From positions 1 to 64,000 of the forward strand of contig JAFGPV010000118.1 of NCBI GenBank assembly GCA_016936015.1: DNA of 64,000 nt, given 5' to 3'. Source of the stretch: Pirellulales bacterium. Its GTDB lineage: Bacteria; Planctomycetota; Planctomycetia; Pirellulales; Thermoguttaceae. A program made the translations under genes and the position numbers. Shown here piece by piece: positions 24,941-33,207 of the stretch. Position 1 is the stretch's first letter. Each line of letters starts with the position of its first letter. The notes below the pieces were generated by a model that saw only the letters and a program-made list of their open reading frames with translations, ran no database searches and was not told the origin of the DNA.

Positions 24941-25116
24941 CGCCGCTAGCGCGGCGGAGATTTAATGGCCGTATCATACCCGGGGGTTGCGCTCCGCTGC
25001 ACCCCCGGCTATTCACATGACGCCGCTGACGCGGCTGGGGAATGGGGGATGGGACCTTGATCCGGGGGTTGCGCTCCGCTGCACCCCCGGCTATTCACAT
25101 GACGCCGCTGACGCGG
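24941..25116. repeat. REP cluster upstream of the Y1 transposase (copies F3, F4)
   Basis: Two direct copies, F3 at 24980-25016 and F4 at 25062-25098, are identical to each other over the palindrome and the CTATTCAC tail. Each is followed by ATGACGCCGCTGACGCGG. A further hairpin CCGCCGCTAGCGCGGCGG lies at 24941-24958. F3/F4 differ from F1 at one inner-loop base (CTCCGC for CTGCGC), and that site matches the inverted copy F2. Confidence 0.88.
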
Positions 25117-25150
25117 CGGAGCAACATCCTCGGCAATGCAGATGACCGGT

Positions 25151-25183
25151 GAAACGCCGGGCACGAGTGCCCGGGCTAAACGG
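25151..25183. repeat. Family E repeat, single arm (copy E1)
   Basis: ACGCCGGGCACGAGTGCCCG followed by GGCTAAACGGGT. Its inner CCGGGCACGAGTGCCCGG is itself palindromic, giving a stable hairpin 2 bp past the stop codon of the 518-aa secreted protein gene (minus strand), where it could work as a weak terminator. Confidence 0.7.
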
Positions 25184-25184
25184 G

Positions 25185-26741
25185 TTAGTCGGCGTTGGCT
25201 TTTTCTACCAGATTTTTCCAGAACTCGTAGGCTTGGAGGTGGTCGGCGAGGATTTTTTTCTGCTCGGCGGGATCATCGAGCTTGATTTGCTTACCGCGCT
25301 GGATGACCCAATCGAGGAAGAATTGGGCGGCCTTTTTGCTGATCCGGGGCTGGTAGGCGATCTCGGCGTAGTAGGGGCCGGTCAGGGCGAAACAGTAGCC
25401 CTGGGGATCGTCGGTCACCGCGCGGAGGGCAAACCAGCCGCTGCGGTCGAAGCGAATTTTAGGCAGCCGGCCGGTGCCGGCGTAGTCGGCAAAGCGGATC
25501 GAGCGATCGATTTTCCCGTCCTTGATGATCTCCAGGTAGCTGATCGGCTGCCGGGTGGAGAGCGTCAGGCCGATCTCCAGCTCGATGGCCTGGCCCCGGT
25601 CGGCCTGGAAGACATGGCCCGGTGAGTGGCCGTCGACGTCGACCCGCATCAGCGGCCCGTTGGTGACGAACACCCGGCCGGCGCGGAGATTTTTCCACCA
25701 CGCGTCATAGGAGAAATCACCGGGCACGTGGACGTACATCCGATTGTAGCCCACCGGATTGGGCGTTTCGCCCGAGCCACTACCGGCCGAGGGCGGAATC
25801 CGCAGGCCGCAGTCCAGCAGCTTGAAGTAGATGTCCTGCGACCACTGGGCGTTGCCGCGGGGATCGGGATAGAGGAATTTATCGCGGGGCTTGCCGCCGG
25901 ACTCGCTCTTCAGCAGGCTTCCCCGGCGGAGATGGCTGTTGGCCACCTGGATCGAATCGACCGCCCCCAGCGCCACAAGTGTCGGCAGGTCCCAGGCAAA
26001 CGGTCGGCCGACGTCGATCCATGCGTTGGGGAATTTTTCTTTCGCCTCCAGGACGTGGCGGACCAGACTGAAGGGGGCTGCATTTTCCGCGGGGAGTTTC
26101 AACGGTTCGCCCAGCCGATGGTACGTCACCAGGGAGCCCGAGCATGACTCGGCCCCGGTCAGGAGATGGTAGCACCGATTGCCGTCGAACAGCACCGGTT
26201 CGGTTTTCAGGCGCGATTTGAGTTTTTTAGCAGGCTTGTTGCTCCAGGTGACGACCTCGGCCACGTGCAGGTCGTCGGCGAGCATCAGCAGCTCGATTTC
26301 GGTGGGTGGCCGGCGGACGTCCAGGTCGCCCGAGTACCAGCCGTGGGCGGCCATATCGACGAACCGATGCAGCTCGTCCTGGTGCGAATCGTCGGCAAAC
26401 TGGTTGATTGTAAAATGGCCCGTGCGGTCGAGATACTCCAGGCCCCGTTCCAACTCGAACGTATAATGCCCCAGAGGCAGCGTGAGCTGAACTTGGCCGG
26501 GAAAGGCGAAATGGTCCTGCCAGAACGGCAATTTGGGAATCCGGACGGGCCGGCCGGTCGGCCCTTTGAGGTGCATCCGGCAGGGCAGCGGCCGGCCGGT
26601 GTCCTGGTCCACCACTTTCAGCTCCAAGTGCCCGGCGGCGGCCGGCAGCGTTTGCGGGATTCCCAACACCAGGACCAATACCGCAACGTGGAGCGGTATT
26701 TTTCGACGATACCACAATATCCGACACGGTTTAAGAAACAT
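25185..26741 (-). CDS. Secreted CehA/McbA-like (PHP-fold) protein, possibly inactive
   Basis: I start it at ATG 26741 (MFLKPCRILWYRRKIPLHVA, then a hydrophobic stretch ending LPAAAG), which gives a signal peptide and 518 aa. A longer frame starts at 26816 inside the loop of an inverted repeat. After a beta-rich N-terminal domain (HLELKVVDQDTGRPLPCRMH), the motif HGWYSGDLDVRRPPTEIELL stands where CehA/McbA-like hydrolases have HxHSxxSD/DLHVH metal ligands. Here DLHVH is DLDVR, so one or more metal-binding His are lost. RPFAWDLPTLVALGAVDSIQ and GRVFVTNGPL are other family-like stretches. The function is probably carbohydrate- or phosphoester-related, but uncertain. Confidence 0.7.
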   Translation of the reverse strand: MFLKPCRILWYRRKIPLHVAVLVLVLGIPQTLPAAAGHLELKVVDQDTGRPLPCRMHLKGPTGRPVRIPKLPFWQDHFAFPGQVQLTLPLGHYTFELERGLEYLDRTGHFTINQFADDSHQDELHRFVDMAAHGWYSGDLDVRRPPTEIELLMLADDLHVAEVVTWSNKPAKKLKSRLKTEPVLFDGNRCYHLLTGAESCSGSLVTYHRLGEPLKLPAENAAPFSLVRHVLEAKEKFPNAWIDVGRPFAWDLPTLVALGAVDSIQVANSHLRRGSLLKSESGGKPRDKFLYPDPRGNAQWSQDIYFKLLDCGLRIPPSAGSGSGETPNPVGYNRMYVHVPGDFSYDAWWKNLRAGRVFVTNGPLMRVDVDGHSPGHVFQADRGQAIELEIGLTLSTRQPISYLEIIKDGKIDRSIRFADYAGTGRLPKIRFDRSGWFALRAVTDDPQGYCFALTGPYYAEIAYQPRISKKAAQFFLDWVIQRGKQIKLDDPAEQKKILADHLQAYEFWKNLVEKANAD

Positions 26742-26780
26742 CGTCAGCCCATCCCGCAATGTAGTTAATAGTGGCATCCA

Positions 26781-26848
26781 GTAGCGGGCGGCTAACAGCC
26801 GCCGCGTGGCATTCACGTATCCCTCGGCGGCTGTTAGCCGCCGGCTAC
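26781..26848. repeat. 24-bp inverted repeat upstream of the CehA-like gene
   Basis: Arms 26781-26804 (GTAGCGGGCGGCTAACAGCC GCCG) and 26825-26848 are reverse complements with one mismatch, around a 20-nt loop. It lies in the divergent spacer between the secreted protein gene and the dnaJ-like gene and would form a long hairpin or cruciform. Confidence 0.8.
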
Positions 26849-27025
26849 TTTATGCAAAACGAGCGCGATCCCATCCGTCGGCGGGGGAGTCCATCTTGAT
26901 GACGGGCGTCTATTATTTAAGAATAGGATAGTGTTTGTCTGGGAAGCCGCGGCCCGTGGTCGCGGTTTGGCCTTTTTGATACATTTGCCCCTCCAATCGG
27001 GGGAAGCGGGAAGCTCATCAACGCC

Positions 27026-28027
27026 ATGGCCGAGGACTATTACAAGATTTTGGGCGTGCCGCGCAACGCCTCGCAGGCTGACATCCGGAAAGCCTACCTG
27101 GAGTTGGCCAAGAAATACCATCCCGACAAAAATCCCGACGATAAATCGGCCACGAAGAAGTTCCAGGAAATCCAAGGGGCCTTCGATGTCCTGAGCAAGC
27201 CCGAGAAGCGGGAAATGTACGACCGCTACGGCAGTTCGTTCGAGACGGCCGGGGCCGGCGGGCCGCAGTACACGTACACCTGGAGCGGTGGGCCGGGGGG
27301 GGCGGGCGGACAGGGCTTTAGTCCCGAGGACTTCGACTTCAGCCAGTTCTTCGGCGAGCGGTTTGGCGGTGCGACCGGCGGCGGGGCCGGGGGCGCACCC
27401 GGCGGGGGCGGATTCGCCGACCTGTTCAAACAATTTCGAGGGGCCGGGGGAGCCACCGGTGGAAGGACCGCGGCGCCCAAGCGCGGCGGCGACATCGCCC
27501 ACGAAGTGCAGATCCCCTTCGTCACGGCCGTGAGCGGCGGCCAGGTGGAATTCGGCGTCCAGCGTCCCTCGGGCAAGGTTGATACGCTTTCGGTCAAGAT
27601 TCCGGCGGGCATCGAGGACGGCAAGAAGATCCGCGTCCGCGGGCAGGGCAATCCGGGCCCGCGCGGCGGGACGCCCGGCGACATCCTCCTGACGGTCCGC
27701 GTGACGCCGCACCCCTGCTTCCAACGTCGCGGCAACCACCTGCTGGTTCGCGTGCCGGTCACCCTGGGCGAGGCGGCCGCCGGCACGAAAATCGACCTCC
27801 CCACGCCGCGGGGCACAGTCGCTTTGACCGTTCCGCCCGGCGCCTCCAGCGGCACCAAGCTCCGCGTGAAAGGCTACGGCATTGTCCCGCCCCGCCGGCC
27901 GGCCGGCGACCTGCTGGCCGAAATCCAGATCGTCCTGCCCAAGGATCTCTCGCCGGCCGATCGCGAGACGCTCCACGAGATCGACGGCCGGTACGTCCAG
28001 GAGCCGCGAAAGGATCTGCGGTGGTAG
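27026..28027 (+). CDS. DnaJ-like co-chaperone without zinc finger (CbpA type)
   Basis: 333-aa Hsp40 of class B. The J domain is residues 1-70 ([20 protein letters not shown]) with the HPD tripeptide at 32-34 that stimulates DnaK ATPase. A Gly/Phe-rich linker (about 75-150) contains long Gly/Ala runs. The two C-terminal substrate-binding beta domains follow ([40 protein letters not shown] and [20 protein letters not shown]). There are no CxxCxGxG repeats, so this is CbpA/DjlA-like rather than canonical DnaJ. It is the only J protein in the window and could serve the DnaK and ClpB genes 20 kb away. Confidence 0.93.
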   Translation: MAEDYYKILGVPRNASQADIRKAYLELAKKYHPDKNPDDKSATKKFQEIQGAFDVLSKPEKREMYDRYGSSFETAGAGGPQYTYTWSGGPGGAGGQGFSPEDFDFSQFFGERFGGATGGGAGGAPGGGGFADLFKQFRGAGGATGGRTAAPKRGGDIAHEVQIPFVTAVSGGQVEFGVQRPSGKVDTLSVKIPAGIEDGKKIRVRGQGNPGPRGGTPGDILLTVRVTPHPCFQRRGNHLLVRVPVTLGEAAAGTKIDLPTPRGTVALTVPPGASSGTKLRVKGYGIVPPRRPAGDLLAEIQIVLPKDLSPADRETLHEIDGRYVQEPRKDLRW

Positions 28028-28029
28028 AA

Positions 28030-28165
28030 GAGGAATGCCGAAGGACGAAGGACGAATGACGAAAGGAATCCGAAATCCGAATGACGAAGGAAAATGAATT
28101 TCGACATTCGTCCTTCGGATTTCTTTCGTCATTCGTCATTAGACATTCGTCATTTTAGCATCCTC
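28030..28165. repeat. Family B heptamer inverted-repeat element, copy B3
   Basis: Left GCCGAAGGACGAAGGACGAA TGACGAAA; right TTCGTCCTTCGGATTTCTTT CGTCATTCGTCATT. It is the most symmetrical copy, spanning the whole spacer between the dnaJ-like gene and rnpA. It leaves no room for a separate rnpA promoter outside the repeat. Confidence 0.82.
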
Positions 28166-28167
28166 CC

Positions 28168-28521
28168 ATGTCCGACCAGCGTTTCCTGCCGCAGTACCGT
28201 CTCCGCCGCCCGGCCGACTATCGGCGGGCGTATCGGCGGCGGTGCACGGCGGCGGATTCGCGGTTGCTTATTTACGGTTGCCCGAATGGGCTTGACCATC
28301 CGCGATTGGGACTTTCGGTGGGCCGGAAGGTCGGCAAGGCGACGGTCCGCAACCGCTGGAAACGCCTGTTGCGCGAGGCCTTCCGCTTGACCCGGCCGCG
28401 GCTTCCCCCGGGAATCGACCTGGTCGTCATCCCCCGCGGTACCGAGGAACCGGAATTACAAGCACTGATGGATTCCCTCTGCCGGTTGGCGGAAAAGGTC
28501 AATCGGAAACTCTCCTTGTAG
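28168..28521 (+). CDS. rnpA: Ribonuclease P protein component
   Basis: 117-aa basic protein subunit of RNase P that helps the catalytic RNA mature tRNA 5' ends. The family core is unmistakable: RLGLSVGRKVGKATVRNRWK RLLREAFR at about 48-75 (the RNR motif), preceded by RLRRPADYRRAYRR. The usual genome neighbour rpmH is not upstream; instead a DnaJ-like gene and repeat B3 precede it. Its TAG stop lies inside the left arm of palindrome D1. yidD follows, as in most bacteria. Confidence 0.95.
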   Translation: MSDQRFLPQYRLRRPADYRRAYRRRCTAADSRLLIYGCPNGLDHPRLGLSVGRKVGKATVRNRWKRLLREAFRLTRPRLPPGIDLVVIPRGTEEPELQALMDSLCRLAEKVNRKLSL

Positions 28522-28587
28522 GAGGCGGCTCCCGCCGCCGATGGAATGGAAAAAAGATCGCAATCGGCGGCGGGAGCCGCCTCCTAC
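28518..28587. repeat. Family D 25-bp perfect inverted repeat, copy D1
   Basis: Arms 28518-28542 (GTAGGAGGCGGCTCCCGCCG CCGAT) and 28563-28587 are exact reverse complements around a 20-nt loop. The left arm contains the rnpA stop codon. A second copy (D2) lies at 59845-59916. Confidence 0.9.
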
Positions 28588-28619
28588 AAATCGAAATAAG
28601 ATTTCTTGTTGGTAATGAT

Positions 28620-28641
28620 GTTATGCTGAAGCATAACCTAC
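28620..28641 (+). repeat. Family G short palindrome, copy 3
   Basis: GTTATGCTGAAGCATAAC (perfect 7-bp stem, loop TGAA) plus CTAC. The ATG inside its left arm is the first available start codon of yidD. Confidence 0.8.
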
Positions 28642-28877
28642 GGACTTGTTGGGACTTCATTATCGCCCTGCCGGGCCGGCTGCTGATTGGGGCGGCACGG
28701 TTGTACCAGGTGACGTTCGGCCATCTCCTCGGCGGGCGGTGCCGCTTCCAGCCGACGTGCAGCCAGTATTTTATCGAGGCGGTGCGGAAATACGGGACCC
28801 TGCGCGGCGCCGCCCGAGGGCTGTGGCGGATCTGCCGCTGCAATCCGTGGAATCGCGGGGGGCATGACCCGCCGTAG
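28623..28877 (+). CDS. yidD: YidD, membrane protein insertion efficiency factor
   Basis: 84-aa inner-membrane-associated protein that assists YidC-dependent insertion. Family pattern: ALPGRLLIGAARLYQVTFG, then RCRFQPTCSQYFIEAVRKYG and RICRCNPWNRGGHDPP, with the conserved Cys residues (RFQPTCS, CRCNPW). The ATG chosen is contributed by palindrome G3, and no SD is evident, so the true start could be a few codons downstream. yidC, its usual next gene, is absent; the helicase gene converges on it. Confidence 0.93.
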   Translation: MLKHNLRTCWDFIIALPGRLLIGAARLYQVTFGHLLGGRCRFQPTCSQYFIEAVRKYGTLRGAARGLWRICRCNPWNRGGHDPP

Positions 28878-28986
28878 AATTGATTGCTTGAAGACTACCC
28901 GGCTTGAAAGTCGGCCAGAACTTTTTCCGCCCAGTGCCCCATAGATTCCTGAGAACGGGCGAATTTTTCTTCCTGATCAACCAACC

Positions 28987-29021
28987 GCCCTCACCCTGCC
29001 ATCTCCCAAAGGGAGAGGGGA
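28987..29021 (-). repeat. Family A palindromic repeat, copy A7 (reverse)
   Basis: GCCCTCACCCTGCCATCTCC followed by the rest of the core, with CCATCTCCC in place of the usual CCCTCTCCC. It lies 6 bp beyond the helicase stop codon on its 3' side. Confidence 0.8.
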
Positions 29022-29027
29022 AGTTGT

Positions 29028-31148
29028 TTACGACCACAGCCTTTTCATCCCCCCGCGGATCGAACGGCTGCGGGGACCGACGGGGCGGCCGTCGGGGGCG
29101 TCGTCGTCGAGGGATTCCGGACCTTCGGAGACGCATTGGGTGAAACGCTCCAGCACCGCGTCGGGCAGGAACCGGGTCCGCTGGGCGAAGCCGTGACGGG
29201 CGCCCATCCAGGGGCTGGAGTAGTATTTCATCGGAAAACTGACGTAGAGATGGTTCTTCGCCCGGGTCAGGGCCACGTAGAACAGCCGCCGCTCCTCTTC
29301 GATCTCCTCCGGGCTGCCGGCGGCCATGTCGGAGGGGATGTTGCCGTCACTGGCATGGATCACGTAGACGGCGTCCCATTCCAGGCCCTTGGCCGAGTGG
29401 ATCGTGCTGAGGACAAGATAATCGTCGTCGAGGATCGGATCGCCGGCCAGGTCCTGCGTCGAGCTGGGCGGATCGAGCGTCAGCGCGGTCAGGAACCGGC
29501 CGCGGTTGCGGTACCGCGAGGCGATCAGCTCCAACTGCTCCAGGTCGCGGAGCCGGGGGGCGGAGTTGTCGAATTTTCCTTCCAACAGCGGCGCATAGAA
29601 TTTCCGCACGCGGTGGATTTGCGTCGGCAGCGCGTCGGCGGTCTCCACTAGAGACTGGAGCAGTTTCACGAATTTCGGCCAGATCTCCCGGGCCTCGGCG
29701 GGCGGGGTCCACTCGCGCCAGGCCTGGAGGTTCCCCCCGGCGGCCCGAAGCGCGCCGAGCAGCTTCCCGGCCTTCCCCGGCCCGATGCCCGGCAGCAGCG
29801 GCAGAATCCGCATTCCCGAGACCACGTCCCGGGGATTCTCGGCCAGCCGCAGAAAGGCCAGCAGGTCCTTGACGTGGGCGGTCTCCACGAACTTCAGGCC
29901 GCCGTATTTGTGGAAGGGGATGTCGCGCCGGGCCAACTCCGCTTCCAGCAACATGCTGTGATGCGATGCCCGGAAGAGCACGGCCTGGCGCCGCAGGTCG
30001 ATCCCTTCCTCGCGGTGCGTGAGGATCCGGCGGATGAGGTAGTCGGCCTGATCTTCCTCGTCTTCGCAGTGCACCAGGCGTGGCCGGACGCCGGCGGTCC
30101 GCTCCGACCAGAGGTTCTTGGTGAATCGTTCCCGGGCGAGGCTGATGATTCCATTGGTGGCGTCCAGGATCGGCTGCGTGCTGCGGTAGTTCTGCTCCAG
30201 CGTGACGACGGTCGTGCCGACGAACTGCTTGGGGAAGTCGAGGATGTTCCGCACGGTGGCGGCGCGGAAGGCGTAGATCGACTGGGCGTCGTCGCCGACC
30301 ACGGTCACGCCCCGGCCCTCGGGCGAGAGCAGGCGGAGAATATCGGCCTGCAAGGTGTTGGTGTCCTGATACTCGTCGACCAGCACGCAGTCGAACAGCC
30401 CGCGGACGCGGTCGCCGGTCGGCGGATCCTGCAGGAGCGAGCGCCAATAGAGCAGCAGGTCGTCGTAATCGAGGATCCCCGCCGCTTCCTTGTGATCGGT
30501 GTAGCCGTCGAAGAGTTTTTTCAGCTCCTCGATCCACTGTCGGCACCAGGGAAAGGCGGTTTCCAACACCTGCTCCAGCTTGATCTGGGCATTGACGCAA
30601 CGGCTGTAGACGTCCATGCAGGTCCCCTTCTTCGGAAACCGCTTGTCGGTCTTGGCCAGGTTCAACTCGGTGCGGACCACGTTCATTAAATCTTCGGAGT
30701 CGCCGCGGTCGTGGATGGTGAACGCGGGCGGCAGCCCGAGGGTCTTGCCGAAGCGCCGCAGGAGCCGGGTGGCGATGGCGTGATAGGTCCCGCCCCAGAC
30801 CCGGGAGATGCGGGGGCGTTGGAGAGAGGCGGTGGCGGTTGGTTCGGAAGCATCGTCATCTTCCGGAGGAGCATCATCTTGCCGCCTGACGTCGGAAAGC
30901 TGCCCGAGCAGGGCGTCGGTGCGGCGGAGCATCTCGGTGGCGGCGCGTCGGGTGAAGGTCAACAGCAGGATCCGGCTCGGCTCCACGCCCCGGGCGATCA
31001 GCCACGCCACGCGGTGGACCAACGTGGCGGTCTTGCCCGTGCCCGCCCCGGCCACGATCAGCAGCGGCCCGTCGCCGTGGGTAGCGGCGGCGCGCTGCTG
31101 GGGATTTAATCTACTGAGAAGCGTGTCGATGGTAACCGGCGTCGTCAT
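29028..31148 (-). CDS. UvrD/PcrA/Rep-type ATP-dependent DNA helicase
   Basis: 706-aa superfamily 1A 3'-5' helicase for repair and replication-fork restart. Motifs in order: Q-motif LNPQQRAA, Walker A VAGAGTGKT (32-40), Ia ILLLTFTRRAATEML, motif II CVLVDEYQDTN (near 245), III VVGDDAQSIYAFRAA, IV LEQNYRST, V STIHSAKGLEWDAVYVI and VI EERRLFYVALTRAKNHL. An acidic loop (DDAPPEDDDASEP, about 95-107) is inserted in domain 1. It lacks the long C-terminal tail of UvrD/PcrA that binds RNA polymerase, so I give no symbol. RBS evidence is weak. Confidence 0.95.
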   Translation of the reverse strand: MTTPVTIDTLLSRLNPQQRAAATHGDGPLLIVAGAGTGKTATLVHRVAWLIARGVEPSRILLLTFTRRAATEMLRRTDALLGQLSDVRRQDDAPPEDDDASEPTATASLQRPRISRVWGGTYHAIATRLLRRFGKTLGLPPAFTIHDRGDSEDLMNVVRTELNLAKTDKRFPKKGTCMDVYSRCVNAQIKLEQVLETAFPWCRQWIEELKKLFDGYTDHKEAAGILDYDDLLLYWRSLLQDPPTGDRVRGLFDCVLVDEYQDTNTLQADILRLLSPEGRGVTVVGDDAQSIYAFRAATVRNILDFPKQFVGTTVVTLEQNYRSTQPILDATNGIISLARERFTKNLWSERTAGVRPRLVHCEDEEDQADYLIRRILTHREEGIDLRRQAVLFRASHHSMLLEAELARRDIPFHKYGGLKFVETAHVKDLLAFLRLAENPRDVVSGMRILPLLPGIGPGKAGKLLGALRAAGGNLQAWREWTPPAEAREIWPKFVKLLQSLVETADALPTQIHRVRKFYAPLLEGKFDNSAPRLRDLEQLELIASRYRNRGRFLTALTLDPPSSTQDLAGDPILDDDYLVLSTIHSAKGLEWDAVYVIHASDGNIPSDMAAGSPEEIEEERRLFYVALTRAKNHLYVSFPMKYYSSPWMGARHGFAQRTRFLPDAVLERFTQCVSEGPESLDDDAPDGRPVGPRSRSIRGGMKRLWS

Positions 31149-31325
31149 GTGAGAAGATTATAGCATCTTCACGTCGGCGAACCATGAGGGAAAACGAGGA
31201 TTCTTTTAACACCACCAGCCGCCAGACTTGGAGAGAGGCGAAAATGGAGAACCGGGGCACGAGGCCGCGGGTTCGTGAAACACGCCGGGGGTACTTTTGC
31301 TCTCTCCCAAGACTCAAGTCTTGGC

Positions 31326-32147
31326 CTATAAGTCCTTGGCGATCGGAAAATGAGAAGGAGATTTCGAAAGAGGCGTCGCACAACTGCCCGGCATGTTCCG
31401 TGAAGAAAAAGTGTTCACGGAGTTTCGATTATTTATGCCCGCATGCGTGACGCCTGCAAAGAATCCGCTGAATACCATAATTGCAATGCCGGATAGATAG
31501 AGAAAAAACGGGTATTTCATTCGGTACCAGAATGCAATCAGGCAGTAAATCGACACGAAAAATCCGATAAATGGCACAAAGCACAATAACCCGAGAAGAG
31601 GGCTTTCTGAAAATATGATTACCAATTGCCATAGACCGGCTGCGATGCAAGTGAGTATTCCAAGAAGGAACAGCCCCCAAAAAATACTCGCGGCCACCGA
31701 ACTATTCGAACTTCCGACCACCAACAGCAGGATCAAACCTAGAAGAACGCCGCCGGCGATGTACAGCACTTTTTTCAATCCGCCGGTAAGAATCCCCTGA
31801 GTTTTTTGTCGGGAGGAGGAAGATCCGGCACGCAAACCTGGGCCGCCTGGAGTAAACGCTGGTCTGGCGGGCATCGCGGCTCCTGCCGACGGCTGAAAGG
31901 GCGACGACGCTTCCCGGGGACGCGGATCGGCGACGGCCGGGCCGCTGGTTAATTCCGATTCCAGAAAGTCGGCCAATCCGCCGAGCGGCGGGGGAGCCTG
32001 CGCCGCAGGAGGAATCGGAGGGGAGGCTTGCGCCGCTTGAGGAATCTGAATCGTACCGCTGCACTGAGGACAGCGGATCCTTTTGCCCGCGTGTTTTTCG
32101 GGCACCTTGTAACGCTTTTTACATTGAGAGCATTGGGTCTGGATCAC
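31326..32147 (-). CDS. Zinc-ribbon multi-pass membrane protein
   Basis: I start it at GTG 32147, preceded by GAGGAG 7 bp upstream, giving 273 aa that begin MIQTQCSQCKKRYKVPEKHA. The N-terminal zinc ribbon (CSQCKKRYKVP, then IRCPQCSG; four Cys) resembles MJ0042/FYDLN-type ribbons common at the N-terminus of planctomycete membrane proteins. A Pro/Ala/Ser-rich linker of about 90 residues follows, then four hydrophobic helices (VLYIAGGVLLGLILLLVVG; SIFWGLFLLGILTCIAAGLW; LLGLLCFVPFIGFFVSIYCL; FLYLSGIAIMVFSGFFAGV). The last 30 residues are polar. The function is unknown; the ribbon may sense metals or bind nucleic acid or protein at the cytosolic face. Confidence 0.75.
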   Translation of the reverse strand: MIQTQCSQCKKRYKVPEKHAGKRIRCPQCSGTIQIPQAAQASPPIPPAAQAPPPLGGLADFLESELTSGPAVADPRPREASSPFQPSAGAAMPARPAFTPGGPGLRAGSSSSRQKTQGILTGGLKKVLYIAGGVLLGLILLLVVGSSNSSVAASIFWGLFLLGILTCIAAGLWQLVIIFSESPLLGLLCFVPFIGFFVSIYCLIAFWYRMKYPFFLYLSGIAIMVFSGFFAGVTHAGINNRNSVNTFSSRNMPGSCATPLSKSPSHFPIAKDL

Positions 32148-32397
32148 AACGCACTCCTCACGAAATGCACCCCGGTGTCGTCGGAAAAAATGCGTGCCGG
32201 AAACCTTAATGCGTTTTGCCTTGCTTCGGCCGTGTCGGAAAGAGTCCTCGAAGGTCCGGATGATGGTTGTTCCTGTTTTCTTAAAAGGTCGATTTTCCAT
32301 TATATTCCTTTTTTCAAAGCAGGGATACATCCCCCCTTGGCGATGGGATTGCGAAGAAACCGGGATAGCGGAGTATTTGAAAAAAGCCTTTGTGGAC

Positions 32398-32419
32398 CCC
32401 CGCGATTGCCATCGCGGGG
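32398..32419 (-). terminator. Hairpin beyond the C39-like peptidase gene, candidate terminator
   Basis: CCCCGCGAT / ATCGCGGGG pair perfectly around TGCC. On the minus strand the hairpin follows the peptidase stop by about 30 bp and is followed 14-20 bp later by a T6 run, which is further than ideal. Confidence 0.4.
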
Positions 32420-32447
32420 CGTTGAGAAGATGCGGCGGAAAGACTCG

Positions 32448-33158
32448 TTACTTGGCGGCTTTGGAGATCGGCCGCGAGAGGTGGGAGCGGACCATCTGGA
32501 GGTTCAATTCGCCGCGTTGGATCTCCCGGCAGCGGATGCTCAGCGGCGAGACCTTCGGAAGGTCCCGGCCGGGCTTGGCCACCGCCAGGATGGTCTTTTT
32601 CTGCCACTGGGAAATGAATTCCTGTACGGTGATCCGGATGTTGCCGCGGATGGGATCGGCCACGTACACGTAGCGGCAGTCGGTCCCGCGGTACACGACA
32701 AAATGCTTGTGGCCGCCCGTCTCGATGCCCACGACCAACGGGACCTTGGATTTGGAGAGATCGTAAAAACTCAGAGTGCCGATCGAGGACGCGTAGCCCA
32801 TCTTCACGGCGGCCAGGCGGAGGTCGCTGATGGCCAGACCATTCTTGACACGGTCCTTGAATTCCGCGGGCGTGAGGTTCAACGTGATTGCCTCGAGGAC
32901 CTGCTCCTCGCTGACGGCGTCGCCCCAGAAGTAGCGGAGGATCGTGGCGAGGGCCGCCGCCCCGCAGGAATAATCCCGGCTCTGCATCACGATGTTCCGC
33001 TGCTTCAGCTCCTTCCAGTTACAGGGCGATTTCCGGACGATGTGCTCGGGATCGCGGACGGGGACCTTGGTGTGCGGCTCGTTGGCGGAGGCCGCCGCCC
33101 CGAGCGTCAGGCACGCCGCCAGGACGGCCCCGATCGTGCTGGATAGCGTCCGGATCAT
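32448..33158 (-). CDS. Exported C39-like cysteine peptidase
   Basis: The start is ATG 33158 with GGGAAAG upstream; 236 aa with a signal peptide (MIRTLSSTIGAVLAACLTLG, cleaved near AASA). The papain-like C39 core is clear: QSRDYSCGAAALATILRYFWG (catalytic Cys), KVPLVVGIETGGHKHFVVYRG (catalytic His) and YVYVADPIRGNIRI (Asp). C39 enzymes usually cut double-glycine leaders in front of ABC exporters, but this one is a stand-alone exported protein, like FapD of Pseudomonas functional-amyloid operons. It lies just downstream of an outer-membrane barrel gene on the same strand, separated by inverted repeat E2. The tail after residue 190 is basic. Confidence 0.85.
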   Translation of the reverse strand: MIRTLSSTIGAVLAACLTLGAAASANEPHTKVPVRDPEHIVRKSPCNWKELKQRNIVMQSRDYSCGAAALATILRYFWGDAVSEEQVLEAITLNLTPAEFKDRVKNGLAISDLRLAAVKMGYASSIGTLSFYDLSKSKVPLVVGIETGGHKHFVVYRGTDCRYVYVADPIRGNIRITVQEFISQWQKKTILAVAKPGRDLPKVSPLSIRCREIQRGELNLQMVRSHLSRPISKAAK

Positions 33159-33207
33159 ACTTTCCCGTTTTAGGTAAGGCGTCTTGGAAAATGAATGGTT
33201 GTACGTT

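Noticed and set aside
24280-25098. CRISPR array
   Set aside because: The four repeats are palindromic REPs of mixed orientation, two of them separated from the others by a transposase gene, and without regular spacers or cas genes.
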